Shown: piece by piece, positions 39,553-51,256 of the stretch | Layout of the letters: each line of letters begins with the position of its first letter | Numbering within the stretch: position 1 is the stretch's first letter | Origin: Thiobacter sp. AK1 | GTDB taxonomy: Bacteria > Pseudomonadota > Gammaproteobacteria > Burkholderiales > Thiobacteraceae | DNA: 64,000 bases | Direction: 5' to 3' | Assembly: GCF_039822265.1 (NCBI RefSeq) | Contig: NZ_JBAJEX010000001.1 | Location: 62,001 to 126,000 of the forward strand | Notes under the pieces: model-generated | Seen by the model: only the letters and a program-made list of their open reading frames with translations | Told to the model about the DNA's origin: nothing | Databases searched by the model: none | Program-made: the position numbers and the translations under genes

Positions 39553-40095
39553 CTAACCCAAGATCCACTCCACCGCGCGCCCTACATCCCGCACCACCAA
39601 GGTGGCCGGCGGCACGTCCGCGCGCGCCTGCTCGCCATAGCCGGTAAGCACGAGGATTGGCGTTGCGCCCACCGCGAGGCCGGCCTCGATGTCGGCCGCC
39701 TTGTCGCCGATGATGTAGGAGCGTGTGAGGTCGATGTCGTGCTCTTCCGCGGCCCTGAGCAGCATGCCAGGTTCGGGCTTGCGGCAATCACAGTCGCGAA
39801 GGGGCCCGTACTGGGGGTGATGGGGGCAGTAGTAGTAGGCGTCGATGTGGCCACCGTGGCGCGCCAGGTCCGCGTCCACCTGTCGGTGCAATTCCAATAC
39901 GTCCGCCTCGGTGTAGTAGCCGCGGGCAATGCCGGACTGGTTGGTGGTGACGATGACCAGGAAACCCGCTTCGTTCAGGCGCCGGATGGCGTCGATGGCG
40001 CCTGGGATCCATTCCCAATCCTGCCAGCGATGGAGGTACTCCTTCTCTACGTTGAGGGTCCCGTCACGGTCGAGGAAAACGGCGGGTTTGTCCAT
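39553..40095 (-). CDS. gmhB: D-glycero-beta-D-manno-heptose 1,7-bisphosphate 7-phosphatase
   Basis: HAD-family phosphatase of the ADP-heptose route for the LPS inner core. The ATG at 40095 overlaps the def stop (TGATG), giving 180 residues. Motifs: AVFLDRDGTLNVEKEYL (nucleophile DxD), VIVTTNQSGIARGYY (motif 2), YYYCPHHPQYGPLRDCDCRKPEPGML with the Cys/His zinc site and the catalytic Lys, and YIIGDKAADIEAGLAVGA (motif 4). The first residues of the longer open frame are the end of def read in another frame. Confidence 0.94.
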   Translation of the reverse strand: MDKPAVFLDRDGTLNVEKEYLHRWQDWEWIPGAIDAIRRLNEAGFLVIVTTNQSGIARGYYTEADVLELHRQVDADLARHGGHIDAYYYCPHHPQYGPLRDCDCRKPEPGMLLRAAEEHDIDLTRSYIIGDKAADIEAGLAVGATPILVLTGYGEQARADVPPATLVVRDVGRAVEWILG

Positions 40096-40628
40096 CAGTC
40101 GTCCTGCAAGTTCTGCCCGGGAAAGAGCACGTCCGTGAAACCGAATTTGCGCATGTCGCGCATGCGCATGGGATAGAGGATGCCGTAGAGGTGATCCACC
40201 TCGTGCTGCACCACGCGGGCATGGAAACCTTCCACGGTGCGGTCGATGGACGCGCCGTAGGCATCGAAGCCCTGGTAGCGCAAACGCTTGTAACGCGGCA
40301 CCATGCCACGCAGGCCGGGCACGGAAAGACAGCCTTCCCAACCCTCTTCCATTTCGTCGTCCAGCTTGCTGAGGCTTGGATTGATGAGCACGGTGTAGGG
40401 CACATCCTCGGCGTCTGGATAGCGCGGATTGCGGCGGACACCGAAGATCACGACTTGCAGTAAAACCCCGATCTGTGGCGCGGCAAGTCCGGCACCGTTG
40501 TGCGCCTCCATGGTGTCGTGCATGTCCTGAATGAGGGCGTGCAGCTCGGGGGTGTCGAAGTGCGCGACCGGATCGGCCACGCGCAATAGTCGTGGATCCC
40601 CCATGCGTAGGATTTCACGCACGGCCAT
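40095..40628 (-). CDS. def: Peptide deformylase
   Basis: Removes the formyl group from nascent proteins. The 177-residue metalloenzyme has the three family motifs: [24 protein letters not shown] and [12 protein letters not shown], containing the Cys and two His metal ligands and the catalytic Glu (here Q-H-E-V-D-H). It lies 2 bp after the phosphorylase gene and overlaps gmhB. It is probably a second deformylase, since the main def gene usually sits beside fmt; that gene is not in the window. Confidence 0.95.
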   Translation of the reverse strand: MAVREILRMGDPRLLRVADPVAHFDTPELHALIQDMHDTMEAHNGAGLAAPQIGVLLQVVIFGVRRNPRYPDAEDVPYTVLINPSLSKLDDEMEEGWEGCLSVPGLRGMVPRYKRLRYQGFDAYGASIDRTVEGFHARVVQHEVDHLYGILYPMRMRDMRKFGFTDVLFPGQNLQDD

Positions 40629-40630
40629 AA

Positions 40631-41377
40631 TCAGCTGCTATGCAGACTCACCAGGTGCTCCAGGATGGTGCGCACACGCTGCATGGCACCCTTGAGCACG
40701 GATTCCACGTCGGTGAGACGAATGCCTTGTGCGCTCGCCCCCCGCCCCGCGGCGTAGTTCGCCACCACGCCCAAGTGGGCATAACACAGGCCCAGTTCCT
40801 TGGCCAGGATGGCTTCCGGCATGCCGGTCATGCCCACCATGGTGGCTCCGTCCCGCTCCAGGCGATCGATCTCGGCTTTGGTTTCGAGCCGCGGCCCCTG
40901 GGTGCAGGCATAAACGCCGCCTGCCACGTAGCTTTCTCCTGCGGCCTCGGCCGCTCGCATGCAAAGCTGGCGCATGTCTTCGCAGTAAGGATGCGTGAAG
41001 TCCAGGTGCGTCACCGGCGTTTCGTTGCCTTCCCGGTAAGTGCTCTTGCGCCCCCACGTGTAGTCGATGATCTGGTCCGGAACGACGATGCGCCCGGGTG
41101 TCAGATCCGGGTGGATACCACCCACCGAGGCGACAGACACCACGTCTTTCACGCCCCGCGAGTGTAGGGCCCACATGTTGGCTCGGTAATTGACCTCGTG
41201 GGGCGCGATGGTGTGTCCATAGCCGTGGCGGGCCAAAAAGATCACCTCCTCGTTTTTGATGCGGCCGAAGGTGAGCGCGCCGGAAGGCTCGCCGTAGGGT
41301 GTGCGAATGACCTGGCGATGGGTGATTTCCAAGTTCGCGAGCTGGGTAAGGCCGGTGCCGCCGATGATCGCAAGCAT
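40631..41377 (-). CDS. S-methyl-5'-thioinosine / 5'-methylthioadenosine phosphorylase
   Basis: Purine nucleoside phosphorylase-fold enzyme that splits methylthio-nucleosides, salvaging purine and the methylthioribose unit. The 248-residue protein begins [18 protein letters not shown] and has [95 protein letters not shown]. The [14 protein letters not shown] segment replaces the usual methylthioadenosine-specific residues, as in the Pseudomonas methylthioinosine phosphorylase, so I lean to that substrate. It lies near hpt, which would recycle the hypoxanthine formed. Confidence 0.85.
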   Translation of the reverse strand: MLAIIGGTGLTQLANLEITHRQVIRTPYGEPSGALTFGRIKNEEVIFLARHGYGHTIAPHEVNYRANMWALHSRGVKDVVSVASVGGIHPDLTPGRIVVPDQIIDYTWGRKSTYREGNETPVTHLDFTHPYCEDMRQLCMRAAEAAGESYVAGGVYACTQGPRLETKAEIDRLERDGATMVGMTGMPEAILAKELGLCYAHLGVVANYAAGRGASAQGIRLTDVESVLKGAMQRVRTILEHLVSLHSS

Positions 41378-41622
41378 GCGTGACGTTTCCGCGTGCCAAT
41401 GATGGGATGGGTCGTGATTCTACCTGGGTTTATCGAGGATTTCGTAGCCACATGCCAAGTTTCCATCGTCCCCGTACAGGCGGGCACTGGGGACACTCGC
41501 CATGGGATGACGAATTGCCGCCCACGCGGCAACGACGATCCACACCCGGCAAGTCGCGTATTTTTGCAAGCGGACACGGCCGCTCCAGGCGCACGCGGGA
41601 GGTGCTGTCTCGCCTCGAAGAC

Positions 41623-42171
41623 TCAGTTCTGCTTCAGCGCATAGATTTCGGGCAGGTTGCGCCAAGCGCCATGGACATCCATGCCACAGCCGAACACGAA
41701 GCGGTTTGGCAGTTTCAGGCCGACGAAGTCGGCCTCGATGGGTTTGGGGCGTCCCGTTTCCTTCTCGGTGAGAACCGCGGTGTACACCTCGGCTGCGCCC
41801 AGCTCGCGGAGCTTGTCCAGAATCGCGGCCAGAGTACGCCCTTCGTCCAGAATGTCGTCCAACACCAAGACCACTCGTCCTTTCACGCTCTCGCTGGGCA
41901 ACACCTTCCAGATCAATTCCTGTCCCTGGGTGCCGCGGCCATAGCGGCTGGCGTGCACGTAGTCAAACTCCAGGGGAAAGCGCAGCAGAGGCAAAAGCTG
42001 ACCGGTGAATACCACCGCGCCACCCATTACCGACAGCAGCACGGGATGGCGACTGCCCAAACGGGCGGTGATCTCCTCCGCCACGCGCGCAATGGCGGCA
42101 GCCACCTGCTCACGGGAATAGACCAGTTCTGCCTGCGCGAGCAGCGCCCAGGCTTGTTCCGTACTCAGCAC
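41623..42171 (-). CDS. hpt: Hypoxanthine(-guanine) phosphoribosyltransferase
   Basis: Salvages hypoxanthine or guanine with PRPP. The GTG at 42171 is chosen because GAGGA lies seven bases upstream; the frame is open further upstream without an RBS. The 182-residue protein has LSVMGGAVVFTGQLLPLL, the FDYVHASRYG loop, the PRPP motif VVLVLDDILDEGRTLAAIL and the C-terminal DFVGLKLPNRFVFGCGMDVHGAWRNLPEIYAL. It stands alone between two gaps and can act on hypoxanthine from the methylthioinosine phosphorylase gene downstream. Confidence 0.93.
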   Translation of the reverse strand: MLSTEQAWALLAQAELVYSREQVAAAIARVAEEITARLGSRHPVLLSVMGGAVVFTGQLLPLLRFPLEFDYVHASRYGRGTQGQELIWKVLPSESVKGRVVLVLDDILDEGRTLAAILDKLRELGAAEVYTAVLTEKETGRPKPIEADFVGLKLPNRFVFGCGMDVHGAWRNLPEIYALKQN

Positions 42172-42583
42172 TGATTTGTCCTCACCAGAATGGCCTTTTA
42201 TTCGTTTTCGATCGCGGCCAAAGCCGCTCCCACCCATCCCTGCATCCTTATCGCGAATGAGGTCAGTGCGCGACCTCTTTCCGTCGTCCCCGGCCAAGCG
42301 GGATCCAGGCGACGGGTTGGCCGGCGCCGCCCACGCAAACTCGTCCCCGCGCCAGATGCTTTCTGGGGCCTCGGCTGCGTGGGGAGGACCCATGGCTGTC
42401 CCGCGGTTACAGACGCCAAAGTGGATTGCTGCTTGCGCGGTCATGGCGGCGCACGCGCAGCCGCTCACCCACTTTCACAAGCCTGGACGGCTTGCAAGAC
42501 GCGTCAGCGTCGATCTGCGAAGGAAATAAGGAAATTGAATCCCTCGCGGCTAAAGCGGCAGCCACACGCCCAGCACTGGCCCC
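42172..42583. other. 412-bp gene-free stretch with one REP-like unit
   Basis: A single repeat unit, CGTCGTCCCCGGCCAAGCGG followed by GATCCAGG, is at 42282-42309. No reading frame here looks real, and no promoter or terminator is clear apart from the RBS of hpt at the left end. Confidence 0.6.
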
Positions 42584-42952
42584 TCAGTAGGTGAAGGTCA
42601 CGGTGTCATCGTCCATGGCGCGCTGGATGAGGTAGGCACCGCCCACGGTTTCCTCGATTTCGGGAATGAGGTCCTCGCCCCACAATTCCAGGGTGGGCGT
42701 ACACACCTTGAAGCGCACGCCGGCTTCGTGGGCATCGCGCATGAAGTCATACACGGTTTTACCGCTGCCTTCCTTGATCTGGATACGCTCGGCCACGCCG
42801 CGCTTGGCCAATTCGCCCGCGCCGGCGGTGAGGATGATTTCCACGTCGTATTCCATGGCCGCGGCGACCGTGGCTTGGAAGAATGGCGCGCCCAGCTCCG
42901 CCGGATTACGCGGATCGGTATTGACCATCACGATCATCAGTTTGTCGGCCAT
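42584..42952 (-). CDS. DsrE-family protein
   Basis: 122 residues with the DsrE-like fold pattern: MADKLMIVMVNTDPRNPAELGAPFFQATVAAAMEYDVEIILTAGAGELAKRG, GKTVYDFMRDAHEAGVRFKVCTPTLELWG. The single Cys in FKVCTPT is at the position of the sulfur-carrying Cys of DsrE/TusD relatives. AAGGAGG precedes the ATG at 42952. It follows galU by 20 bp. Proteins of this type are common in sulfur-metabolising proteobacteria, but one member does not prove sulfur oxidation. Confidence 0.85.
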   Translation of the reverse strand: MADKLMIVMVNTDPRNPAELGAPFFQATVAAAMEYDVEIILTAGAGELAKRGVAERIQIKEGSGKTVYDFMRDAHEAGVRFKVCTPTLELWGEDLIPEIEETVGGAYLIQRAMDDDTVTFTY

Positions 42953-42972
42953 GATGTCCTCCTTGGCGGCGA

Positions 42973-43857
42973 TCACTGAGGCAGTCGGCACTTCAGGGAG
43001 AGCAAATAGTCGCGGAATGCCGCGCCCACGTCCGGATGTTTCAAAGCATAGTCTATGGTGGCCTTGAGGTACCCCAGTTTGCTGCCGCAGTCGTAGCGGG
43101 TGCCCGTGAATTCATACGCCAGGACAGGCTCTTCCGCCAGCAGCGCGGCAATGGCATCGGTGAGCTGGATCTCGCCCCCCGCCCCAGGCGCCACCTGGCG
43201 CAGCAGGTCGAACACGCGCGGCGTGAGGATGTAACGACCCACCACGGCGAGGGTGGAGGGGGCCTCTTCGGGGCACGGCTTCTCGACGATGCCCTTCACC
43301 CGCCACAAGCGATCGCTCATGGCGTGGGCATCGACGATGCCATAAAAGCGGGTGTGGGCGCGCTCCACTTGTTGCACGCCGAGAATCGAGCATTGGTGAC
43401 GCTCGTAGAGCGCCACCATCTGGGCCAGTACCGGTGGGCGAGCGTCGATCAAGTCATCGGCAAGGATGACGGCGAAGGGTTCCCCATCCACCACCGGCTG
43501 GGCGCACAGCACCGCATGCCCGAGTCCCAGCGCCTCCGACTGCCGGGTATAGACGCAGCTCACCGCAGGGGGAAGCATGGCGCGCAATGCTGCTAGGACC
43601 TCGTGCTTGCCGCGCGCGGCAAGCTCCGCCTCGAGTTCGTAGTTCTTGTCGAAATGGTCCTCGATGGCACGCTTGCTGCGCCCAGTGACGAACACCATTT
43701 CGCTCAGTCCCGCGGCGATGGCCTCCTCCACCGCGTACTGGATCAAGGGCTTGTCCACCACCGGCAGCATTTCCTTGGGACTGGCCTTGGTGGCCGGCAG
43801 AAACCGTGTGCCCATGCCCGCCACGGGATAGACCGCCTTGCTGAGTTTCTTTTGCAT
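42973..43857 (-). CDS. galU: UTP-glucose-1-phosphate uridylyltransferase
   Basis: Makes UDP-glucose for surface polysaccharides; after oxidation by a UDP-glucose dehydrogenase (not in the window) it would feed the UDP-glucuronate decarboxylase at 37.7 kb. The ATG at 43857 with GCGAGGAG upstream gives 294 residues. Motifs: [40 protein letters not shown] at the N-terminus, [25 protein letters not shown] and [15 protein letters not shown]. It lies 10 bp after ligA. Confidence 0.95.
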   Translation of the reverse strand: MQKKLSKAVYPVAGMGTRFLPATKASPKEMLPVVDKPLIQYAVEEAIAAGLSEMVFVTGRSKRAIEDHFDKNYELEAELAARGKHEVLAALRAMLPPAVSCVYTRQSEALGLGHAVLCAQPVVDGEPFAVILADDLIDARPPVLAQMVALYERHQCSILGVQQVERAHTRFYGIVDAHAMSDRLWRVKGIVEKPCPEEAPSTLAVVGRYILTPRVFDLLRQVAPGAGGEIQLTDAIAALLAEEPVLAYEFTGTRYDCGSKLGYLKATIDYALKHPDVGAAFRDYLLSLKCRLPQ

Positions 43858-43867
43858 GTCTCCTCGC

Positions 43868-45904
<2,037 letters not shown>

Positions 45905-47005
45905 TCAGGAAAACAGGCGCAGGGCCTGGGCACTGCCAGCGGGAATGCCGCGCGCATCCATCTTGGCGTAAAGGGCTAACAATTGCTGACGAATCTTGGC
46001 CACGCCCTCGTCGCTCAAGGGACGCAGGTTGTCGTCCACCAGGGTTCCGTGCAGCGTGTCGGCGAGGTGGCGGGCGAACTGCATCATCTGGTCGAACACC
46101 TTGAGCCCGCCCGCGACGCGGGGCACATCGAACAGCAAGGTCACCCCATGGGTGGAAAATTGGCGCAGGGTCGCCGCCTCGAAGGGAGCAGGTTCCTGGT
46201 TGGCCAAAGCGTAGAGAACGTTGTTCTGCTCATCCCGGTACTGGAAGGTGCCGTCGGCGGAAAGCCGCAGGCCGGCGGCCTCCGCCAGCGCCCGCAGTTG
46301 GGTACCGGGGAAACTCGCCTGTCCCACCGCCACCACGTTTACGCCCACCAACACGTCCACGTCGGCGCAGAATTCATCCAGGGCACGGGCCGCTTCCAGC
46401 GTGGCGGCTTTCTCCGGCAGCTGGGCCACGGCCATGAGACGGGCGGCGGCCTCCTGTGCCTGGTGCAGGAAACGATCCACGGTCTCAGCCGTCACCGCGC
46501 CGGCGCGGTCGGCAAGCTGCAGCGCGCCCACGACTACGGCAAACTCTGCCGACTCGCGCGCCTCGGCCACTGCCATCCATTCACCTCCGGGCGTGCGGCC
46601 ATACCAGGTACAGGGCTTGTCCCAGGGCATATCGGTGGCGAGCGCCGCCTTCACCGTTTGGCCCACCTGGGGCTCGGCCAATTCCAGGCGCGCCACGCAG
46701 GCGATGGCGCGGTCCACTTCTGGCGGCCACTCCGCGTCGGCCGGGGGCGTGGCAGGGGGATGCGCCGGTTCGCGCAGCACCTCGGGTTCCCCTGGCGCAA
46801 GCGCCGGAGACACCGTGGGCTCGATGCGCGTCTGGCTGGGGGTCTTGCCTAATCGGGTAGCGCCAAACAGCACGTCATCACGCTGGGCCTGGAAACGCTC
46901 CTGGGCGAGCTTGCGGAAACGGCGCTCCTGCCAGGCGTTGTAGGCCACCACCCCGAGGATCACCAGGGCCCCCAAGGCCAGCAGACTCAGTTGCAGATCG
47001 TTCAT
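45905..47005 (-). CDS. zipA: Cell division protein ZipA homologue
   Basis: Inner-membrane anchor for the FtsZ ring. The 366-residue protein has an N-terminal membrane helix (LQLSLLALGALVILGVVAYNAW, about 4-25), a basic segment, a Pro-rich linker (about 55-90), and a C-terminal ZipA-type FtsZ-binding domain with LRLSADGTFQYRDEQNNVLYALANQEPAPFEAATLRQFSTHGVTLLFDVPRVAGGLKVFDQMMQFARHLADTL. Its position between smc and ligA is conserved in betaproteobacteria. Confidence 0.9.
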   Translation of the reverse strand: MNDLQLSLLALGALVILGVVAYNAWQERRFRKLAQERFQAQRDDVLFGATRLGKTPSQTRIEPTVSPALAPGEPEVLREPAHPPATPPADAEWPPEVDRAIACVARLELAEPQVGQTVKAALATDMPWDKPCTWYGRTPGGEWMAVAEARESAEFAVVVGALQLADRAGAVTAETVDRFLHQAQEAAARLMAVAQLPEKAATLEAARALDEFCADVDVLVGVNVVAVGQASFPGTQLRALAEAAGLRLSADGTFQYRDEQNNVLYALANQEPAPFEAATLRQFSTHGVTLLFDVPRVAGGLKVFDQMMQFARHLADTLHGTLVDDNLRPLSDEGVAKIRQQLLALYAKMDARGIPAGSAQALRLFS

Positions 47006-47039
47006 GCTTGCATCCTTTTCGGCTAGTGGCGCACTTCTT

Positions 47040-50000
47040 TTAGGCCACGGCCTTTTCCTGCATCTTCATCGCATCATCCACGTCCACCGCCACCACGCGC
47101 GACACGCCGGGCTCCGGCATGGTGACGCCAATGAGCTGTTGGGCCATTTCCATGGTGATCTTGTTGTGGGTCACGAAAAGGAACTGGGTGTGCTCCGACA
47201 TGCGTTTGACCAGTTCGCAGTAGCGCAGAGTATTGGCATCATCCAGCGGCGCGTCCACCTCGTCCAGCAGACAGAAGGGCGCCGGATTGAGGCGGAACAG
47301 AGAGAACACCAAAGCCAGCGCCGTCAGGGCCTTCTCCCCGCCCGAGAGCAGATGCAGGCTGTTGTTGCGTTTGCCCGGCGGCTGGGCCACGATTTGCACC
47401 CCCGCATCCAGCAGGTTGTCGCCGGTGAGGATGAGTTCGGCATGCCCGCCGCGGAAGATGGAGGGGAACAGCTCCTTGAAATAGCGGTTCACCGTGTCAT
47501 AGGTTTGCTGTAGCCGCTCGCGGGTTTCTCGGTCGATGCGTGCGATCGCGGTTTCCAAGGTCTCCACCGCCTGGGCGAGATCGGCGGCCTGGGCGTCGAG
47601 ATAGGTCTTGCGCGCGCTGGCCGCCTCGAGTTCCTCCAGCGCGGCGAGGTTGACCGCACCCAACGCTTCGATGTCTTGTTTGAGCCGGACGATTTCCCGC
47701 GCGAGATGATCGGCCCGCACGCCCTTCTTAACCTGCGCGGCCAGGGTTTGCAGATCCGCCTGCGCCTCCTGGAGTTGGGCTTGCGCCTGCTCATTGCTCA
47801 GACGCGCCTCCTGTTCCTTGAGCCGCGCCTGCTCCAGCCGGTCGCGCAGGGGACCGAGTCGCCGCTCGACCTCCGCCCGCTCCTGCTCCACCGCCTGCAG
47901 TGCCTGGGCCGCCTGGGCCAGGGCATCGCGTGCGCCGGCCTGTAGCGCTTCCGCCTGCTGGCGTGCTTTTAGGGCCGCATCCAGGGCGGTGCGCAAAGGC
48001 GCTTCGTCGAGTTCGACAAGCTCCTTGTCGAGACGTGCCAGTTCCGCCGCCAGCCGTTCCTCCTCTTCGCGAGAGAGCCGCACCAGGTTTTCTAGCTCCG
48101 CCACCTTGGCTGCGCAGCTGCGCTCGCCGAATACCGCTTCCTGCGCCGCGCGCTCCACTTCGCCCAGCCGATTGCGCTGGCGGTTGAGCGCCTCCTCGGC
48201 TTCGTCGCGGGCGTGCTTGGCGTCTTGCAGATGCTCCAGCAGCTCCTCCATGCGCAGGCGCAGTTCCCGCAGTGCCTCGGCACTCGCCAATTTCTGTGCC
48301 TGCTCCCGCTCGATGGCGGCACGCACTTCCCCAAGTTCATCCTCGATGGCCTGGGAACGCTGGTGGGCCTGCGCTTCCAGCTGGGTGAGTTTCTGCACCT
48401 CCAGCTGGAGTTGGTGCACCGCCTGCTGCATGCGACTGATTTCAGTCTGCCGTGCGGCCAGCTCGGTCTTGTGGCTCGCGAGGGCGGCCTCCGCCTGTTC
48501 GACCCACTGTTCCAGTTCGCCCTGGCGTGCCCGCTGGCTCGCGATCGCCTGGGCGAGTTGCTCGATCTCGCGCTGTCGCAGCAGCACCCCGTGCAAGGGC
48601 GATTGCTCGCCATGAAAGCTCAGGCTGTTGCGGGTAATCACGTGGCCCGCCTGGCAGACGATGGCTTCGCCCGGCGCGAGCCGATCCCGCAGGGCGAGCG
48701 CCTGGGCGCAATCGGCCACGGCATACACGCCGGCCAGCCAGTCCACCAGACAGCCGCCGCCTTCGCCCTTCCAGCGTACGTACTGGAGAAGGGGCGTGAA
48801 ATCAGCGCGCGCCTCAGGCGTGGCGGTGCTGCCGATTTCCGTCAGGACCACCGCCGCTGGGGGCAGATCGGCAAGCCATGCGCCGGCGCGCGCCACATCG
48901 TCCACCACCAGCGCATGGACCCGCTCCCGCAGCACACCCTCCAAGGCCACGTCCCAGCCGTTGGCAATGTCCAGCTTTTGCCATAACCGGGCTAGATGGC
49001 TGAGACCGTGACGGCCCAGCCACGCGGCCAGCTTTTCATCCTGGTCGGCGGCGGCCTGCATCTGCTCCAGGGCCTGTCGACGCGCCTCCAGCGCGGCGAG
49101 CGCACGCACGCTCTCCTGCACCCGTCCCTGGGCTTCACGCAGGCTGCGCTCCAGCTCCGGCTGGCGCTGGTGCATCTCGGCATACCCCCGGCGCGCTTCT
49201 TCGAGGACACGGGAAGCGGCTTCCACCTCGCTACGCAGGCGCGCAAGACGCGCGGAATCCGGCACCTCGAGTCGGCTGCGCTCGTCTTCCAGGCGGCTCA
49301 TGCGTCCGTAGAGCTGTTCCAGGGTCTTTTCCGCGTGGGCGTAATGGGTCTCCTCCACGCGCCGACCCTGCTCCACATCGGTGAGGTTCTTCTGCAGCTC
49401 AAGATGTCGCTGTTGCGCCGCTTCGAAGGCCGCGCGGGCTACAGGCAGCGCTGCTTTTTCTTGCACCACGGCCGCTTCGGCCTCGGCCACCGCCTCGCGT
49501 GCGGCGATCAGTTTCTCCCGCCAGTCGGCGAGTTCCGCTTCGGCCGCTTCCTGCCGCGCCCGGCTTTGTGCCAGTCGTTCCATGAGTGCCGCGCGTTGTT
49601 GCGTCATGCGGGCATGGTTGTCGCGCTGGTGCGCCAGCTGCTGTTCGATCCGGGCCACCTCGCTGTTGGCCGCATAGACCTGGGCCTGCACCTCGTGCAA
49701 GCGATCGCTGGCCTGGTAATGGGCGGTACGCGCTTCTTCCAGTCGCGCCTCGGCTTCACGCAGGCGCGCGGTCTCTGCCTCCAGTTCGTTTACCAGCCGT
49801 TCCACTTCGCGCGCCATTCGCTCCCACTGGCCCTGCGCCTCCTGCTTGCGCAGGAACCACAGCATGTGCTGGGAGGCGGTCAATTGGTCGTTCAGCGTGT
49901 GGTACTGGCGCGCCACCTCGGCCTGGGCCGCGAGTTTCTCCAGCTGGCCGGCGAGTTCCTGGCGGATGTCATCCACCCGCAGCAGGTTCTCGCGCGTATC

Positions 50001-50555
50001 CCGCAGGCGCAGTTCGGTTTCGCGCCGGCGTTCCTTGTAGATGGACACCCCTGCCGCTTCCTCTAGGAACACACGCAATTCCTCGGGCTTGGCTTCCACC
50101 ACGCGCGATATCATGCCCTGCTCGATGATGGCGTAAGCACGCGCCCCCAGGCCGGTGCCGAGGAACATGTCGGTCACGTCGCGCCGGCGCACGTGGATGT
50201 TGTTGATGTAATAGTTGGAGTCGCCGTTGCGGTCGAGCACGCGCTTGACGGAAATCTCGGCATAGGCCGACCACTGGCCATGGGCACGCCCTAGGCTATT
50301 GTCGAACACCAGCTCGACACTGGCGCGCGAGACCGGCTTGCGGCCACCGGAACCGTTGAACAGCACGTCCTGCATGGACTCGCCGCGCAGATGCTTGGCC
50401 GAGGATTCTCCCAGCACCCAGCGCACCGCATCGATGACATTGGATTTGCCGCAGCCATTGGGACCGACGATGCCGATGAGCTGCCCGGGAACGTGGATAG
50501 TGGTGGGATCGACGAAGGACTTGAAGCCCGCCAGCTTGATGTGGGTCAGTCGCAC
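47040..50555 (-). CDS. smc: Chromosome segregation/condensation ATPase SMC
   Basis: Chromosome-organising ATPase that works with ScpA and ScpB. The 1171-residue protein has the N-terminal Walker A GIVGPNGCGKSNVIDAVRWVLGE (about 28-50), long coiled coils rich in Glu, Ala and Arg (about 170-500 and 660-1000), a hinge domain in the middle (about 510-650), the ABC signature LHLLSGGEKALTALALVFSLF and Walker B PFCLLDEVDAPLDDAN near the C-terminus. The coiled-coil coding region generates long Ser/Arg-rich frames on the other strand, which are not genes. Confidence 0.97.
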   Translation of the reverse strand: MRLTHIKLAGFKSFVDPTTIHVPGQLIGIVGPNGCGKSNVIDAVRWVLGESSAKHLRGESMQDVLFNGSGGRKPVSRASVELVFDNSLGRAHGQWSAYAEISVKRVLDRNGDSNYYINNIHVRRRDVTDMFLGTGLGARAYAIIEQGMISRVVEAKPEELRVFLEEAAGVSIYKERRRETELRLRDTRENLLRVDDIRQELAGQLEKLAAQAEVARQYHTLNDQLTASQHMLWFLRKQEAQGQWERMAREVERLVNELEAETARLREAEARLEEARTAHYQASDRLHEVQAQVYAANSEVARIEQQLAHQRDNHARMTQQRAALMERLAQSRARQEAAEAELADWREKLIAAREAVAEAEAAVVQEKAALPVARAAFEAAQQRHLELQKNLTDVEQGRRVEETHYAHAEKTLEQLYGRMSRLEDERSRLEVPDSARLARLRSEVEAASRVLEEARRGYAEMHQRQPELERSLREAQGRVQESVRALAALEARRQALEQMQAAADQDEKLAAWLGRHGLSHLARLWQKLDIANGWDVALEGVLRERVHALVVDDVARAGAWLADLPPAAVVLTEIGSTATPEARADFTPLLQYVRWKGEGGGCLVDWLAGVYAVADCAQALALRDRLAPGEAIVCQAGHVITRNSLSFHGEQSPLHGVLLRQREIEQLAQAIASQRARQGELEQWVEQAEAALASHKTELAARQTEISRMQQAVHQLQLEVQKLTQLEAQAHQRSQAIEDELGEVRAAIEREQAQKLASAEALRELRLRMEELLEHLQDAKHARDEAEEALNRQRNRLGEVERAAQEAVFGERSCAAKVAELENLVRLSREEEERLAAELARLDKELVELDEAPLRTALDAALKARQQAEALQAGARDALAQAAQALQAVEQERAEVERRLGPLRDRLEQARLKEQEARLSNEQAQAQLQEAQADLQTLAAQVKKGVRADHLAREIVRLKQDIEALGAVNLAALEELEAASARKTYLDAQAADLAQAVETLETAIARIDRETRERLQQTYDTVNRYFKELFPSIFRGGHAELILTGDNLLDAGVQIVAQPPGKRNNSLHLLSGGEKALTALALVFSLFRLNPAPFCLLDEVDAPLDDANTLRYCELVKRMSEHTQFLFVTHNKITMEMAQQLIGVTMPEPGVSRVVAVDVDDAMKMQEKAVA

Positions 50556-50638
50556 GGATGTCTTGTTCTCGATCGGGGAAGCGCCTTGTGCGCGCGTCCG
50601 TGTGGTGGTCGGCGGCTGGGGGCCGCCGCGCGATGCCG

Positions 50639-50644
50639 TATAAT
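50639..50644 (+). promoter_or_regulatory. Candidate -10 box of queF
   Basis: TATAAT at 50639-50644, 30 bp before the queF ATG. No good -35 hexamer is seen in the GC-rich stretch upstream. Confidence 0.35.
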
Positions 50645-50673
50645 TCTACCCGAATTCCCACGAGATTCGAGCC

Positions 50674-51093
50674 ATGCCGAGCCAGCCTTCCAAGTCCCTG
50701 GAAACCTTCGATAATCCCTATCCCGACCGGGACTACCACATCCACATGGAGATTCCGGAATTCACCTGCCTGTGTCCCAAGACCGGGCAGCCGGATTTCG
50801 CCACCCTCTTTCTCGATTACATTCCGGACCACAAATGCGTCGAGCTCAAAAGTCTCAAGCTCTACATCTGGTCTTACCGTAACGAGGGCGCGTTCCACGA
50901 GGCCGTCACCAACCGCATCTTGGATGACTTGGTGACGGCCACTCAGCCCCGTTTCATGCGGCTGACGGCCAAGTTCTACGTGCGCGGGGGAATTTTCACC
51001 AATGTGGTGGCGGAATACCATCGGCCCGGCTGGCAGCCACGGCCGCTGGTGGAACTCACCGCCTTCCCACCCCAGTCCAACATGCGCGGCTGA
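50674..51093 (+). CDS. queF: NADPH-dependent 7-cyano-7-deazaguanine reductase (preQ0 reductase)
   Basis: Converts preQ0 to preQ1 in queuosine biosynthesis. The 139-residue protein is the short single-domain (type I) form of the tunnelling-fold family: [16 protein letters not shown] has the catalytic Cys and Asp, and [34 protein letters not shown] has the QueF signature E(S/L)K-S-LK-Y. It is divergent from smc. Confidence 0.96.
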   Translation: MPSQPSKSLETFDNPYPDRDYHIHMEIPEFTCLCPKTGQPDFATLFLDYIPDHKCVELKSLKLYIWSYRNEGAFHEAVTNRILDDLVTATQPRFMRLTAKFYVRGGIFTNVVAEYHRPGWQPRPLVELTAFPPQSNMRG

Positions 51094-51256
51094 CACTTGC
51101 GCGTCCCGGGTGACGGCGCGCCGTGGCAGCGGCCTTGGCAAACCTCGATGAAACCCCGGCACGCCGCCCGGACTTTTTCCTGAACGCTCACTGCCGCCTT
51201 TTTGCCATTCGCGTTACTATACTGCCTCGATTTAACAAGAAAAGAACATCGGCGTA

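Noticed and set aside
38749-39787. Several short frames in the gap after the glycosylation genes
   Set aside because: They cross the REP-like repeats, lack RBS and show no codon bias; treated as non-coding.
47794-48615. Ser/Ala/Arg-rich 273-codon plus-strand frame
   Set aside because: Produced by the repetitive coiled-coil codons of smc read on the other strand.
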